DNA of 64,000 nt from the NCBI GenBank assembly GCA_020832565.1, contig JAFIEI010000001.1:228396-292395 (forward strand). The letters are read 5' to 3'. The translations under genes and the position numbers were made by a program. Shown piece after piece: positions 44,435-51,990 of the stretch; positions within the stretch are counted from its first letter, which is position 1; each line of letters starts with the position of its first letter. This DNA comes from Salinarimonas sp. (GTDB lineage: Bacteria; Pseudomonadota; Alphaproteobacteria; Rhizobiales; Beijerinckiaceae). The notes beneath the pieces are model-generated. The model had not been told where the DNA came from and did not search any database. It saw only the letters and a list, made by a program, of their open reading frames with translations.

Positions 44435-44875
44435 TCAGGCTGCCACCGCATCCTGCCGCACCAACCGCACGCCGGCGATCTTCCAGCTGCCATCAGGCTG
44501 CTGCTCCATCGTATAGAGCGCAAGCCATGCCTGCCCGTTGGCGTCGATCAGCGTGACTTCCTGCACGGGGCCCTGCGGGGTCTGGCGCAGATCGCCGAAT
44601 TCCCGGCTGCGCGGGCGGTAGACCGGCGGATAGCCCTGGCGCACCATCCCCATGAAGCGCTCCTCGCCGGGAAACAGCTGCTGGATTCCCGGTGATGCGA
44701 AGCCGTAGGCGCGGGCGGCATCGTCGGCGAGAAAGGCATCGAGCTGGCGCGTGATCACATCGCGTATGGCCGAGCCGTTGCCGGATTCCTGCGCCGTTGC
44801 GCCGGGCTGTTGCGCGAGGCCGAGCCCGGTCAGGAGCAGCAGGGCCGCTGCAATCGTCATGAAATGCCGCATCAT
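44435..44875 (-). CDS. DUF4864 family exported protein
   Basis: A 146-residue protein with signal peptide (MMRHFMTIAAALLLLTGLGLAQ). The mature domain carries the DUF4864 pattern: VITRQLDAFLADDAARAYGFASPGIQQLFP and a C-terminal NGQAWLALYTMEQQPDGSWKIAGVRL. The fold is probably NTF2/SnoaL-like, as in related domains. Function is unknown. ATG at 44875 has GGAGAC just upstream. Confidence 0.85.
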   Translation of the reverse strand: MMRHFMTIAAALLLLTGLGLAQQPGATAQESGNGSAIRDVITRQLDAFLADDAARAYGFASPGIQQLFPGEERFMGMVRQGYPPVYRPRSREFGDLRQTPQGPVQEVTLIDANGQAWLALYTMEQQPDGSWKIAGVRLVRQDAVAA

Positions 44876-44934
44876 CGTCTCCTGTTCCCCGGCGTGATGT
44901 GTCGCGCCGTTCGACATGCGGCATTACCCTGTCC

Positions 44935-45654
44935 CTACCAGGGCAGGCGTTCGCCGCGATAATCGAAGAAACCGCCGCTCTCCTCGGCCGTCAAACCGTC
45001 GATAACGGCAAGCATTTCGCCCGCCGCTACATCCGGCTCGCGCACGTTGAGCCCGCTCTTGGCGAATGGCTGGGTGAGCGGGGAATGCACCGTCCCGGGA
45101 TGCATCGCCACGCACAGGGCCTCGCGCCAGCGCCGGTCGAGTTCGATGGCGGCGCAGCGCACGATCTGGTTCAGCGCGGCTTTCGAGGCGCGGTAGGAAT
45201 ACCAGCCGCCGATCCGGTTATCACTGATCGAGCCGACCTTGGCCGAGAGCGTGACGAAGGCTGCCTTGCCCTCGCGCGGCAGGAGCGGCAGCAGATGCTG
45301 CATCAGCAGCGCCGGGCCGATGGCGTTCACGGCGTAGGAATAAGCCATGTGATCGGCATCGAGATCGCGCCACGACTTCTCCGGCATACGCGTATCGTCG
45401 TGCAGGAAGCCCGTCGCGTCGATCACGAGGCGGATGCGCTCCCCCTCCAACGACCGGGCGAAGCCGGCAATGGCGGTCGGGTCGAGCAGATCGAGCCGCG
45501 CATCGTTGCCGCGCGCAGCCGCGACGACGCGGGTGAAGCGCCCGGAGGCTTCCAGCGCGCGCACGAATGCCGAGCCGATGCCACCGGTCGCGCCGGCGAC
45601 GACGGCGATGCCGTCATCGGGAAAGGAGGAGAGGGCGTCGAGGTTTTGTGCCAT
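44935..45654 (-). CDS. Short-chain dehydrogenase/reductase
   Basis: A 239-residue NAD(P)-dependent enzyme of the SDR superfamily with the glycine-rich motif VVAGATGGIGSAF near the N-terminus. The active-site segment is SISDNRIGGWYSYRASKAALNQ with the Tyr-X3-Lys pair (YRASK), and the late motif is MHPGTVHSPLTQPF. The sequence is closest to the C-factor-like group. Substrate is unknown. Confidence 0.88.
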   Translation of the reverse strand: MAQNLDALSSFPDDGIAVVAGATGGIGSAFVRALEASGRFTRVVAAARGNDARLDLLDPTAIAGFARSLEGERIRLVIDATGFLHDDTRMPEKSWRDLDADHMAYSYAVNAIGPALLMQHLLPLLPREGKAAFVTLSAKVGSISDNRIGGWYSYRASKAALNQIVRCAAIELDRRWREALCVAMHPGTVHSPLTQPFAKSGLNVREPDVAAGEMLAVIDGLTAEESGGFFDYRGERLPW

Positions 45655-45777
45655 CGACGCGAGATATCGCGCTGGCCCGGCATGGCAAGGTGCCAGGGTT
45701 CAGCAGTTGTCGCTCAGCCCCGTCTCGAGGCGAGATGATGCGATGCGCAACGAGCATCGCAATATCTCAAACGTACC

Positions 45778-46302
45778 TCAATTCGCTCCGAAAGCAGAGC
45801 GGATCAACCATTGCTGTGCAGCGACCGGGCTGTCGTTCTTCGGGCGCGCCGGCTCATCGGTGGAAATGAGCTTGTCCAGATGAACAATGCGGGCATGCAG
45901 GCGCATCGAATGGCCGATCAGGTCCTTCAGACGCGGCGGCAGGGACGCGGTATCGAATACGGGGTTCGACGATTCCGGCGTCGTCAGCCGCACGCGCGTC
46001 TGCTCCTGCAAGGCCTGTTCCGGCGAGATCTCGCCCTCGGCTACGGCGCGCTGGACGAGCAGCCATGAGGCGATCTGCATCAGCCGCGTAGTCAGGCGCA
46101 TGCTCTCGCTGGCATAGGTCAGGGAAGCCTGGCGAGAAAGCAGCCGCGATTCCTCGCGCCCGTCCCCGTCGAGATAGGCCGCCGTTTCCTCGACAAGCCC
46201 CATTCCCTCGCTGAACAGGGCACGAAACGCCTCCGAGCCGACGAAAGTGCGACCGAAATCAACCGGATCGCCATCTTCCCGAAAAGTAATGTCCGCGTTC
46301 AT
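45778..46302 (-). CDS. rcdA: RcdA-family ClpXP adaptor (DUF1465)
   Basis: A 174-residue alpha-helical DUF1465 protein. In Caulobacter, RcdA is delivered with CpdR to the ClpXP protease and helps destroy CtrA and other substrates at the G1-S transition. Matching segments are FSEGMGLVEETAAYLDGDGREESR, ESMRLTTRLMQIASWLLVQRAV and LPPRLKDLIGHSMRLHARI. The ATG at 46302 has an ideal AGGAGGCGAGGC ribosome site. Two CtrA-like GGTTAA half-sites lie 119-133 bases upstream, so it is likely under cell-cycle control as in Caulobacter. Confidence 0.85.
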   Translation of the reverse strand: MNADITFREDGDPVDFGRTFVGSEAFRALFSEGMGLVEETAAYLDGDGREESRLLSRQASLTYASESMRLTTRLMQIASWLLVQRAVAEGEISPEQALQEQTRVRLTTPESSNPVFDTASLPPRLKDLIGHSMRLHARIVHLDKLISTDEPARPKNDSPVAAQQWLIRSAFGAN

Positions 46303-46420
46303 GCCTCGCCTCCTGCTTTACGCATTGTCCGTATCCTGTCCCAAACGAATACGCCGGGACCTGGTTCATACGGAACGAGGCAAAACTAACGCCGAACGGG
46401 GGAGGGCGCGCTGTTTACAT

Positions 46421-46435
46421 AAGGTTAAGGTTAAC
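46421..46435. promoter_or_regulatory. CtrA-like half-sites in the rcdA promoter region
   Basis: AAGGTTAAGGTTAAC contains two tandem GGTTAA units (TTAA-N2-TTAAC). Read on the rcdA strand this is GTTAACCTTAACC, like the TTAACC half-site of the CtrA response regulator. It does not have the seven-base spacing of a full box. It is 119-133 bases before the rcdA start. Confidence 0.5.
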
Positions 46436-46449
46436 GCTGTGGATGAATC

Positions 46450-46476
46450 AAAAAAGAGCCGCCAGAAGGCGGCTCT
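46450..46476 (-). terminator. Strong intrinsic terminator ending the putative small RNA
   Basis: A perfect nine-base-pair stem (AGAGCCGCC/GGCGGCTCT, 46476-46455) with a TTCT loop on the minus strand, immediately followed by a run of T (46455-46450). It is 156 bases past the DUF1192 stop and 148 bases before rcdA, so it can end the small RNA and also insulate rcdA from upstream transcripts. Confidence 0.85.
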
Positions 46477-46546
46477 GAAGTCTCAACAGGGAGGCGTCAA
46501 ACAGAGTGGACAGGAGCCACTCGACATCCAGAAGTCTGGATATCTC
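46450..46546 (-). ncRNA. Putative CtrA-controlled small RNA upstream of rcdA
   Basis: On the minus strand three stem-loops follow one another. SL1 (46544-46523) is a ten-pair stem GATATCCAGA/TCTGGATGTC with one G-U. SL2 (46522-46504) is GAGTGG/CCACTC with a seven-base loop. SL3 (46476-46455) is AGAGCCGCC-TTCT-GGCGGCTCT followed by six T, an intrinsic terminator. A 27-base unpaired linker (46503-46477) includes CCTCCC, complementary to Shine-Dalgarno sequences. A full CtrA box lies 20-35 bases upstream of the presumed start (about 46546). The architecture is that of Hfq-dependent alphaproteobacterial small RNAs. The 5' end is estimated. It could be a leader attenuator of rcdA. Confidence 0.6.
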
Positions 46547-46565
46547 GATTCATAAACTGGAAAGC

Positions 46566-46581
46566 TTAAGCAATGGTTAAC
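46566..46581. promoter_or_regulatory. Canonical CtrA box TTAA-N7-TTAAC
   Basis: TTAAGCAATGGTTAAC fits the CtrA consensus exactly (TTAA, seven bases, TTAAC) and includes ATGGTTAA, the reverse complement of the rhizobial TTAACCAT form. It is 264-279 bases before rcdA and about 20-35 bases before the presumed small-RNA start, the position expected for CtrA activation. Confidence 0.7.
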
Positions 46582-46631
46582 GCCCCGTGTCCAATCGAGA
46601 ATAACTGCACAAAAATGACACACGGCCGAGC

Positions 46632-46838
46632 TTAAGCCTTGAATATCGCATCAGCCGCCGATTTCGAAGCCTGCTTTTGCGACCGCATCTCCTCCAGCCG
46701 CGCGATTTCCTCCCGCAAGACGTGAATGCGCTCGTCGATCTCCTCAATGGACAACGTCGTGAGGTCCTGGCCGACGACGTGGTTGCGGGCCTGCGCCTGG
46801 GGGCGCACGGTCTCGTCCGCGAATGGATCGAATGCCAT
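46632..46838 (-). CDS. DUF1192 family small protein
   Basis: A 68-residue protein. The N-terminus is MAFDPFADETVRPQAQ. The rest is a single amphipathic coiled-coil helix (LSIEEIDERIHVLREEIARLEEMRSQK). DUF1192 proteins are short and typically lie next to RcdA-family genes in Hyphomicrobiales. Function is unknown. Two in-frame ATGs exist at 46844 and 46838; the second has GAGGAG at a better distance. It is divergent from the quinone oxidoreductase. Confidence 0.87.
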   Translation of the reverse strand: MAFDPFADETVRPQAQARNHVVGQDLTTLSIEEIDERIHVLREEIARLEEMRSQKQASKSAADAIFKA

Positions 46839-46984
46839 GGCCATCTCCTCTGCTTGCCGTATTCTGCCCACAGGGTAAGCCACATGACCCATGCTTGCCA
46901 ATGCCGGTAGGGCATGCGAGGCCCGATCCACGGATCAAATCAGCCCGGTCGCGCGCAAAACCGGTGAGGAACGGAGGAAAAACC

Positions 46985-47986
46985 ATGACACATCCCGCAA
47001 CGATGCGTGCCGTCATCGCGGATGGCGGCGGTGGTCCCGAAGTCTTGAAAATCGTTGAACGCCCGGTGCCTCAGCCCGGGCCCGGCGAGATCCTCGTGCG
47101 CGTCCATGCCGGCGGGATCAACCGCCCCGACGTATTCCAGCGGCTCGGCAATTATCCGCCGCCGCCGGGCGCTTCCGACATTCTCGGCCTGGAGATTGCG
47201 GGCGAGGTCGTCGCCTGCGGCGAAGGTTCACGCGAATTCGCGCCCGGCGACCGGGTGATGGCGCTGGTGGCTTCCGGTGGCTATGCCGATTACGCGGTGG
47301 TGGCGCAAGACAACGCGCTGCCGGTGCCCGAAGGCCTCTCCATGGTTGAGGCCGGGGCGATCCCCGAGACCTATTTCACCGTCTGGACCAACATGTTCGA
47401 TCGCGGCGGGCTCCAGGCCGGCGAGACCGTGCTGATCCATGGCGGTTCGTCGGGCATCGGCACGACGGCGATCCAGCTTGCCAAGGCTTTCGGTGCGACC
47501 GTGTTCGTCACCGCCGGCTCAAAGGAGAAATGCGAGGCCTGCGGCAAGCTCGGCGCCGATCGCGCGATCAATTATCGCGAGGAGGATTTCGTCGCGGTGG
47601 TCAAGGAGGCAACCGACGGCAAGGGCGTGCCCCTGATCATCGACATGGTGGGTGGCGACTATATCGGGCGCAATTACGACGCCGCCTCGATCGAGGGCCG
47701 CATCGTGCAGATCGCATTCCTCAAGGGCGGCAAGGCCGAGGTCGATTTCCGCCGCCTGATGGTCAAGCGCCTGCACCATACCGGCTCGACCCTGCGCCCG
47801 CGCTCCGTGGCGCAGAAGGCCGAGATCGCGCATTCCCTGCGCGACAAGGTCGTGCCGCTGCTGGCGAAAGGAAGCTGCAAGCCGATCATCGATTCCACCT
47901 TCAAGCTGGAAGATGTCGCCAAGGCGCATGCGCGGATGGATTCGAGCGCCCATATCGGCAAGATCGTGCTGACGATGGCGGACTGA
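46985..47986 (+). CDS. NAD(P)H-quinone oxidoreductase (PIG3/zeta-crystallin type)
   Basis: A 333-residue medium-chain reductase. Signature segments are GGINRPDVFQRLGNYPPPPGASDILGLEIAG, VPEGLSMVEAGAIPETYFTVW, and the NADP loop LIHGGSSGIGTTAIQLAKAFG. PIG3-like enzymes reduce quinones by one electron. It lacks the catalytic zinc-site residues, as expected. ATG at 46985 has GGAGG upstream. Confidence 0.92.
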   Translation: MTHPATMRAVIADGGGGPEVLKIVERPVPQPGPGEILVRVHAGGINRPDVFQRLGNYPPPPGASDILGLEIAGEVVACGEGSREFAPGDRVMALVASGGYADYAVVAQDNALPVPEGLSMVEAGAIPETYFTVWTNMFDRGGLQAGETVLIHGGSSGIGTTAIQLAKAFGATVFVTAGSKEKCEACGKLGADRAINYREEDFVAVVKEATDGKGVPLIIDMVGGDYIGRNYDAASIEGRIVQIAFLKGGKAEVDFRRLMVKRLHHTGSTLRPRSVAQKAEIAHSLRDKVVPLLAKGSCKPIIDSTFKLEDVAKAHARMDSSAHIGKIVLTMAD

Positions 47987-48011
47987 GCTCGACGGATACG
48001 GGGAGGGGCGA

Positions 48012-48278
48012 ATGGCGGCGCGCTACACCTTGCGCGATCACGCGGATCGCCCCTTCCCGTCATCCCAGCCCGGGCGCTTCGGCGGTCATGCGAAGAGCCG
48101 TATCTACGGGCGCCTCGATTGCCGTGCGGCCATTGCCGCGATTGCGCGCGGCGGGCCCTATACACGCCATCGCGTCTTCTTCGCCGACGAGGCGAGTGCC
48201 GTGAGCGCCGGCTATCGCCCCTGCGCCGTATGCATGCCGCAGGCCTATGCGCTCTGGAAAGCGCGGCGCGATGCGTGA
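48012..48278 (+). CDS. Stand-alone Ada metal-binding domain protein
   Basis: An 88-residue protein resembling only the N-terminal zinc domain of Ada: SRIYGRLDCRAAIAAIARGGPY, HRVFFADEASAVSAGYRPCAVCMP. The zinc cysteines are Cys37, Cys70 and Cys73. The residue equivalent to the phosphotriester-accepting Cys38 of E. coli Ada is Cys37 in GRLDCRAA. The rest of Ada (AraC and methyltransferase domains) is absent. It may sense or scavenge alkyl groups. GGGAGGGGC lies upstream of the ATG. Confidence 0.75.
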   Translation: MAARYTLRDHADRPFPSSQPGRFGGHAKSRIYGRLDCRAAIAAIARGGPYTRHRVFFADEASAVSAGYRPCAVCMPQAYALWKARRDA

Positions 48279-48314
48279 TTCATAGCCACCTGGATCATCG
48301 CACCGTGATCCTGA

Positions 48315-48380
48315 TCAGGTGACTTTGCGCTTGCGGATCGGGTAGTCGTGCCGCTTGTGGGCGGGCTTGCGGCGTGGCAT
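48315..48380 (-). CDS. Possible very small basic protein
   Basis: A 21-residue frame MPRRKPAHKRHDYPIRKRKV plus Thr and stop, unusually rich in Arg, Lys and His (11 basic residues). It lies in the gap before the membrane protein on the opposite strand. The ribosome site is weak (GGA at nine bases). It could be a real small peptide, a remnant, or chance. Confidence 0.3.
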   Translation of the reverse strand: MPRRKPAHKRHDYPIRKRKVT

Positions 48381-48464
48381 TTGCGATCCGACTATCTCTA
48401 ACGCCCGGTCCGAGCGATCCGATCGCGGCGCAGCCCGCCCGCAGCCTCCACCGGAACCCGGCCC

Positions 48465-49871
48465 ATGACAGAACGCATCGATGCCGCTTCGGGCCTCGCG
48501 CTCGTCATTGCCTGGTTTGCCCTGCTGGTGACCACATTATCGGGGGAGGCGACGCAGGCGCTGGCAGCCGGTGCGCCGAGCCCGCTCATGCTGATCGGCA
48601 TGGCGGCGGCCTTGTTCTATCTCGTCGCGCAGGCGACGCGTTATTCCCGCTTCGTCTGGAGCCATCTGACATTCGGTGCCGTGGTCACGATCATCGCCGT
48701 GTTCGTGCTGGCCTCTCCGCTCGTCGCCGTGGCGGAAGCGTTTTGGCGCAGCGTCTTCATCATGGTGCTGTTTTCGGCGCTCGGCGTCCTGCGCGTGGCG
48801 GCGCAGACTTCGCCGATGGTTCACGAAACGGGCGCCATGCTGGTGCGCCAGCCGCCGGGGCGGCGCTACTTCGCTCTGCTCGGTGGGACGACGCTCTTCG
48901 CCGCGATCCTGAATTTCGGCGTCGTTGCGCTGTTCGGTGGGATGATCCGCGATGCGATCAAGGCCGCGCCCGGTGATGCAGCCGTCGCGAAGGCGCGCGA
49001 GCGGCGGATGATGCTGGCAATGCTGCGCGGCTTCTCGCTGACCATGTTCTGGTGCCCGCTGACGGTCGCCTTCGCCATCGCCACGACGGGTGTCTCGGGT
49101 GCGCAATGGCCGCTCATGGTGCTGATCGGAACGGTGCTGGCGGTGATGACGGCAATCGCAGGCTGGGTGTTGGATAGCGGCGCCTCGCGGCGGGCGGCGG
49201 GGACGGGCGATGCCGTGCCCTTCTCCTTCGCCGCACTCCTGCCGCTGGTGGTTCTTTTGGTGCTCTTGTCGAGCGCCGCCGCGCTGGTCGAGCGTTTCAC
49301 GCCGGGGCAGCTGATCCACGGGGTGATCCTCTTCGTGCCGCTGATCGGGCTGGTCTGGGTCGTGCGTGATACCGGCACTGCGGGGCTTGCCCTGCTGCGC
49401 AGCTATATCGTCGAGCAGGCACCACAGCAGCGTCAGGAGATCTCCGTTCTCGGCAACGCCGCCTATGCCGGCACGCTGATCGGGATGCTCCTGCCGCAGG
49501 TCTTCATCGATGCGCTGATTGGCCCGCAGGGTCTGCCGCCGGTTTTCGTGCCGGCCTTGTTCATGCTGCTCGTCGTCCTGTTCGGGCTGATCGGAGCCAA
49601 TCCGCTGATCACCGTCGCGGTGCTCGCCAGCGTGATGGCCGATCCGTCCCGCTACGGGGTCGATCCGACGCTGGTTGCGAGCGCACTGGCGATCGGCTGG
49701 GGCATGGCGATCGCCTCCTCTCCGGCCACGGCTGCGACGATGTATATCGGGCGACTGACGGGATACGGCTCCTTCACCGTCGGGACGCGCTGGAATGCCG
49801 GCTATGCCGCCGTCGCCGTGCTCCTGATCGGCACGATGCTGACGCTGCTGGGCCTGTGGCGCGGGGTCTGA
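48465..49871 (+). CDS. Polytopic membrane protein, transporter-like, unassigned
   Basis: A 468-residue inner-membrane protein with about twelve hydrophobic segments. The layout, with a central soluble loop near residue 165-185 and glycine/proline-rich late segments (GANPLITVAVLASVM, GWGMAIASSPATAATMYIG), resembles the ion-transporter superfamily (DASS/ArsB/CitM-like). I could not assign a family. There is no transport ATPase or binding protein adjacent. Confidence 0.75.
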   Translation: MTERIDAASGLALVIAWFALLVTTLSGEATQALAAGAPSPLMLIGMAAALFYLVAQATRYSRFVWSHLTFGAVVTIIAVFVLASPLVAVAEAFWRSVFIMVLFSALGVLRVAAQTSPMVHETGAMLVRQPPGRRYFALLGGTTLFAAILNFGVVALFGGMIRDAIKAAPGDAAVAKARERRMMLAMLRGFSLTMFWCPLTVAFAIATTGVSGAQWPLMVLIGTVLAVMTAIAGWVLDSGASRRAAGTGDAVPFSFAALLPLVVLLVLLSSAAALVERFTPGQLIHGVILFVPLIGLVWVVRDTGTAGLALLRSYIVEQAPQQRQEISVLGNAAYAGTLIGMLLPQVFIDALIGPQGLPPVFVPALFMLLVVLFGLIGANPLITVAVLASVMADPSRYGVDPTLVASALAIGWGMAIASSPATAATMYIGRLTGYGSFTVGTRWNAGYAAVAVLLIGTMLTLLGLWRGV

Positions 49872-50045
49872 AACCGGGTGCCCGCCATTTGCGACATTTG
49901 CCCCATTGCCCTCGCAGCCCTGCTCACATAACTCTTGGTCAGGAAACGTCGGCTGCATCGAAACACGCTGCAGATACGCTTCCCGGCGAAGAAACAGGCA
50001 CGCCACGGCAGGGCTGGAACGCGCGTGCGGCATTGGAGGACGAAG

Positions 50046-51809
50046 ATGGATTACCGTGCGCCCGTGACCGACATGGTCCACGTCATGCGTCATGTGGCCG
50101 GCCTCGACGAGGCGCTCGCCGAGGGGCTGCATCCCGATCTCTCGGCCGAGTTGGTCGACCAGATCCTCGAGGAGGCCGGCAAGTTCGCGACCGACGAGAT
50201 CGCGCCGCTCAACCGCATCGGCGACACCAAGGGGCCGAAGCTCGATGCGGGCGCGGTGACCACGCCTCCGGGCTGGAAGGAAACCTATCGCGACTGGGCC
50301 GAAGCCGGGTGGAACGCGCTTCCCGGTCCGGCGGAGCACGGCGGTCAGGGCTTGCCCGGCCTGCTCAACGCGGCCTGTATCGAGATGTGGAATTCGGCCT
50401 CGCTCTCCTTCGGGATCGCGCCGCTGCTCACCATGGGCGGCATCGAAGCGCTGACGAAGCATGCGACGCCGGAGCTGCAGGAGCGCTATCTCGGCAAGCT
50501 CGTCTCCGGTGAGTGGACCGCGACGATGAACCTGACCGAGCCGCAGGCCGGCTCCGATCTCGCAGCGCTGCGCGCCCGCGCGGAACCCGCCGGCGACGGC
50601 ACCTACCGGATCACGGGTCAGAAGATCTACATCACCTATGGCGAACACGACATGACGGACAACATCGTCCACATGGTGCTCGCACGCCTCCCGGATGCGC
50701 CGGCGGGAACCAAGGGGATCTCGCTTTTCCTCGTGCCGAAGATCCTTCCCGACGGCAGCCGCAACGACGTCTTCTGCAACGGCATGGAGCACAAGCTCGG
50801 CCTGCACGGCTCTCCGACCTGCACCATGGTCTTCGGCGACAAGGGCGGCGCCACGGGGTGGCTGGTCGGCGAGGAGAATCGCGGGCTGGCCTGCATGTTC
50901 ACGATGATGAACAATGCGCGCCTCGGTGTCGGCCTGCAGGGCGTGGCGGCATGCGAACGGGCCTATCAGCTGGCGCTGTCCTATGCCCGCGATCGCCGCC
51001 AGGGCCGCGCGGCATCCTGGCAGGGCGAGGGCATGGCGCCGATCATCGCCCACCCGGATGTCCAGCGCATGCTGATGACGATGAAGGGCTTCACCCAGGC
51101 AGCCCGCGCGATCTGCTACATCACCGCCGGCGCCCTCGACCGCGCCCATGCGGCGGCGGATTCGGATGCGCGCCGCAAGGCGCATGAGCGCGCCTCGCTG
51201 ATGACGCCGGTCGCGAAAGCCTTCTCGACCGATCTCGCAAACGAGGTCGCGTCGCTCGGCGTGCAGGTCCATGGCGGGATGGGTTATGTCGAGGAGACGG
51301 GCGCGGCGCAGCATCTGCGCGATGCGCGCATTCTCGCCATTTATGAAGGCACGAACGGCATCCAGGCGATCGATCTGGTGACGCGCAAGCTGCCGCTCTC
51401 CGGCGGAGACACGGTGCGCAGCGAAATCGCGCGGCTGCGTGCGGTCGCCGATCGCGTGACGAAGCAGGGCGGGGCCGCCTATGGCGATACCGCGAGCCGC
51501 TTGCGCGATGCGGTCGATGCCCTCGACCGTGCCACGAGCCATCTGCTCAAGGCCATGTCCGGCAACGCCCAGCAGGATGCGCTCGCCGGCGCGACGCCTT
51601 ACCTGCGGCTGTTCGGCCTGACGCTCGGAGGCGCCTCGCTCGCGGAAGCCGCGCTCGCGACGCCGGAGGGCGATCCGCTCGCTGCGGGACGTGTTGCGCT
51701 GGCCCGGTTCTTCGCCGAGAACCAGGCGAGCCTCGCCCCCGGCCTCGCCGAGACGGTGATGCACGGCGCGGCCTTCACCGAGAATGCGGAACTCGCCCTG
51801 GCGAGCTGA
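50046..51809 (+). CDS. Acyl-CoA dehydrogenase, large form with C-terminal extension
   Basis: A 587-residue flavoprotein. The ACAD core has the FAD/substrate loop MNLTEPQAGSDLAAL, the TGQKIYITYGEHDM segment, and a C-terminal half with QVHGGMGYVEETGAAQHLRDARILAIYEGTNGIQAID, including the catalytic Glu of YEGTN. It adds an extra helical region (about 470-587) of the PF12806 type. Such proteins include DmdC (methylmercaptopropionyl-CoA dehydrogenase) and other FadE-like enzymes. Substrate is unknown. ATG at 50046 has GGAGG upstream. Confidence 0.92.
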   Translation: MDYRAPVTDMVHVMRHVAGLDEALAEGLHPDLSAELVDQILEEAGKFATDEIAPLNRIGDTKGPKLDAGAVTTPPGWKETYRDWAEAGWNALPGPAEHGGQGLPGLLNAACIEMWNSASLSFGIAPLLTMGGIEALTKHATPELQERYLGKLVSGEWTATMNLTEPQAGSDLAALRARAEPAGDGTYRITGQKIYITYGEHDMTDNIVHMVLARLPDAPAGTKGISLFLVPKILPDGSRNDVFCNGMEHKLGLHGSPTCTMVFGDKGGATGWLVGEENRGLACMFTMMNNARLGVGLQGVAACERAYQLALSYARDRRQGRAASWQGEGMAPIIAHPDVQRMLMTMKGFTQAARAICYITAGALDRAHAAADSDARRKAHERASLMTPVAKAFSTDLANEVASLGVQVHGGMGYVEETGAAQHLRDARILAIYEGTNGIQAIDLVTRKLPLSGGDTVRSEIARLRAVADRVTKQGGAAYGDTASRLRDAVDALDRATSHLLKAMSGNAQQDALAGATPYLRLFGLTLGGASLAEAALATPEGDPLAAGRVALARFFAENQASLAPGLAETVMHGAAFTENAELALAS

Positions 51810-51990
51810 GCAATCGGGCGATAGCGGTATTCGGATACGGCGCGGGGGCGTTTACCTCGCGCCGATCGCCCCGAGCCCTCCACCGGCGTGCTCGACCTCA
51901 TCCGGGAACACGAAACCAGCCTCGGCGTTAACAGCCCGTGCTCGCTGCGGGTTTGGGCGCGCGTGAGCTTGTTCATTGGGGGAGGGTGGC

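Noticed and set aside
46247..46555. Plus-strand frame crossing the putative small RNA
   Set aside because: The frame overlaps rcdA and the terminator stem, and has an unnatural Lys/Arg/Gln/Ser composition with no ribosome site. RNA structure explains the region better.
48537..51764. Very long open frame on the minus strand (over 1000 codons)
   Set aside because: It runs antisense through the membrane protein and acyl-CoA dehydrogenase genes, has an Arg/His/Gly-rich composition typical of mirror frames in GC-rich DNA, and matches no family.
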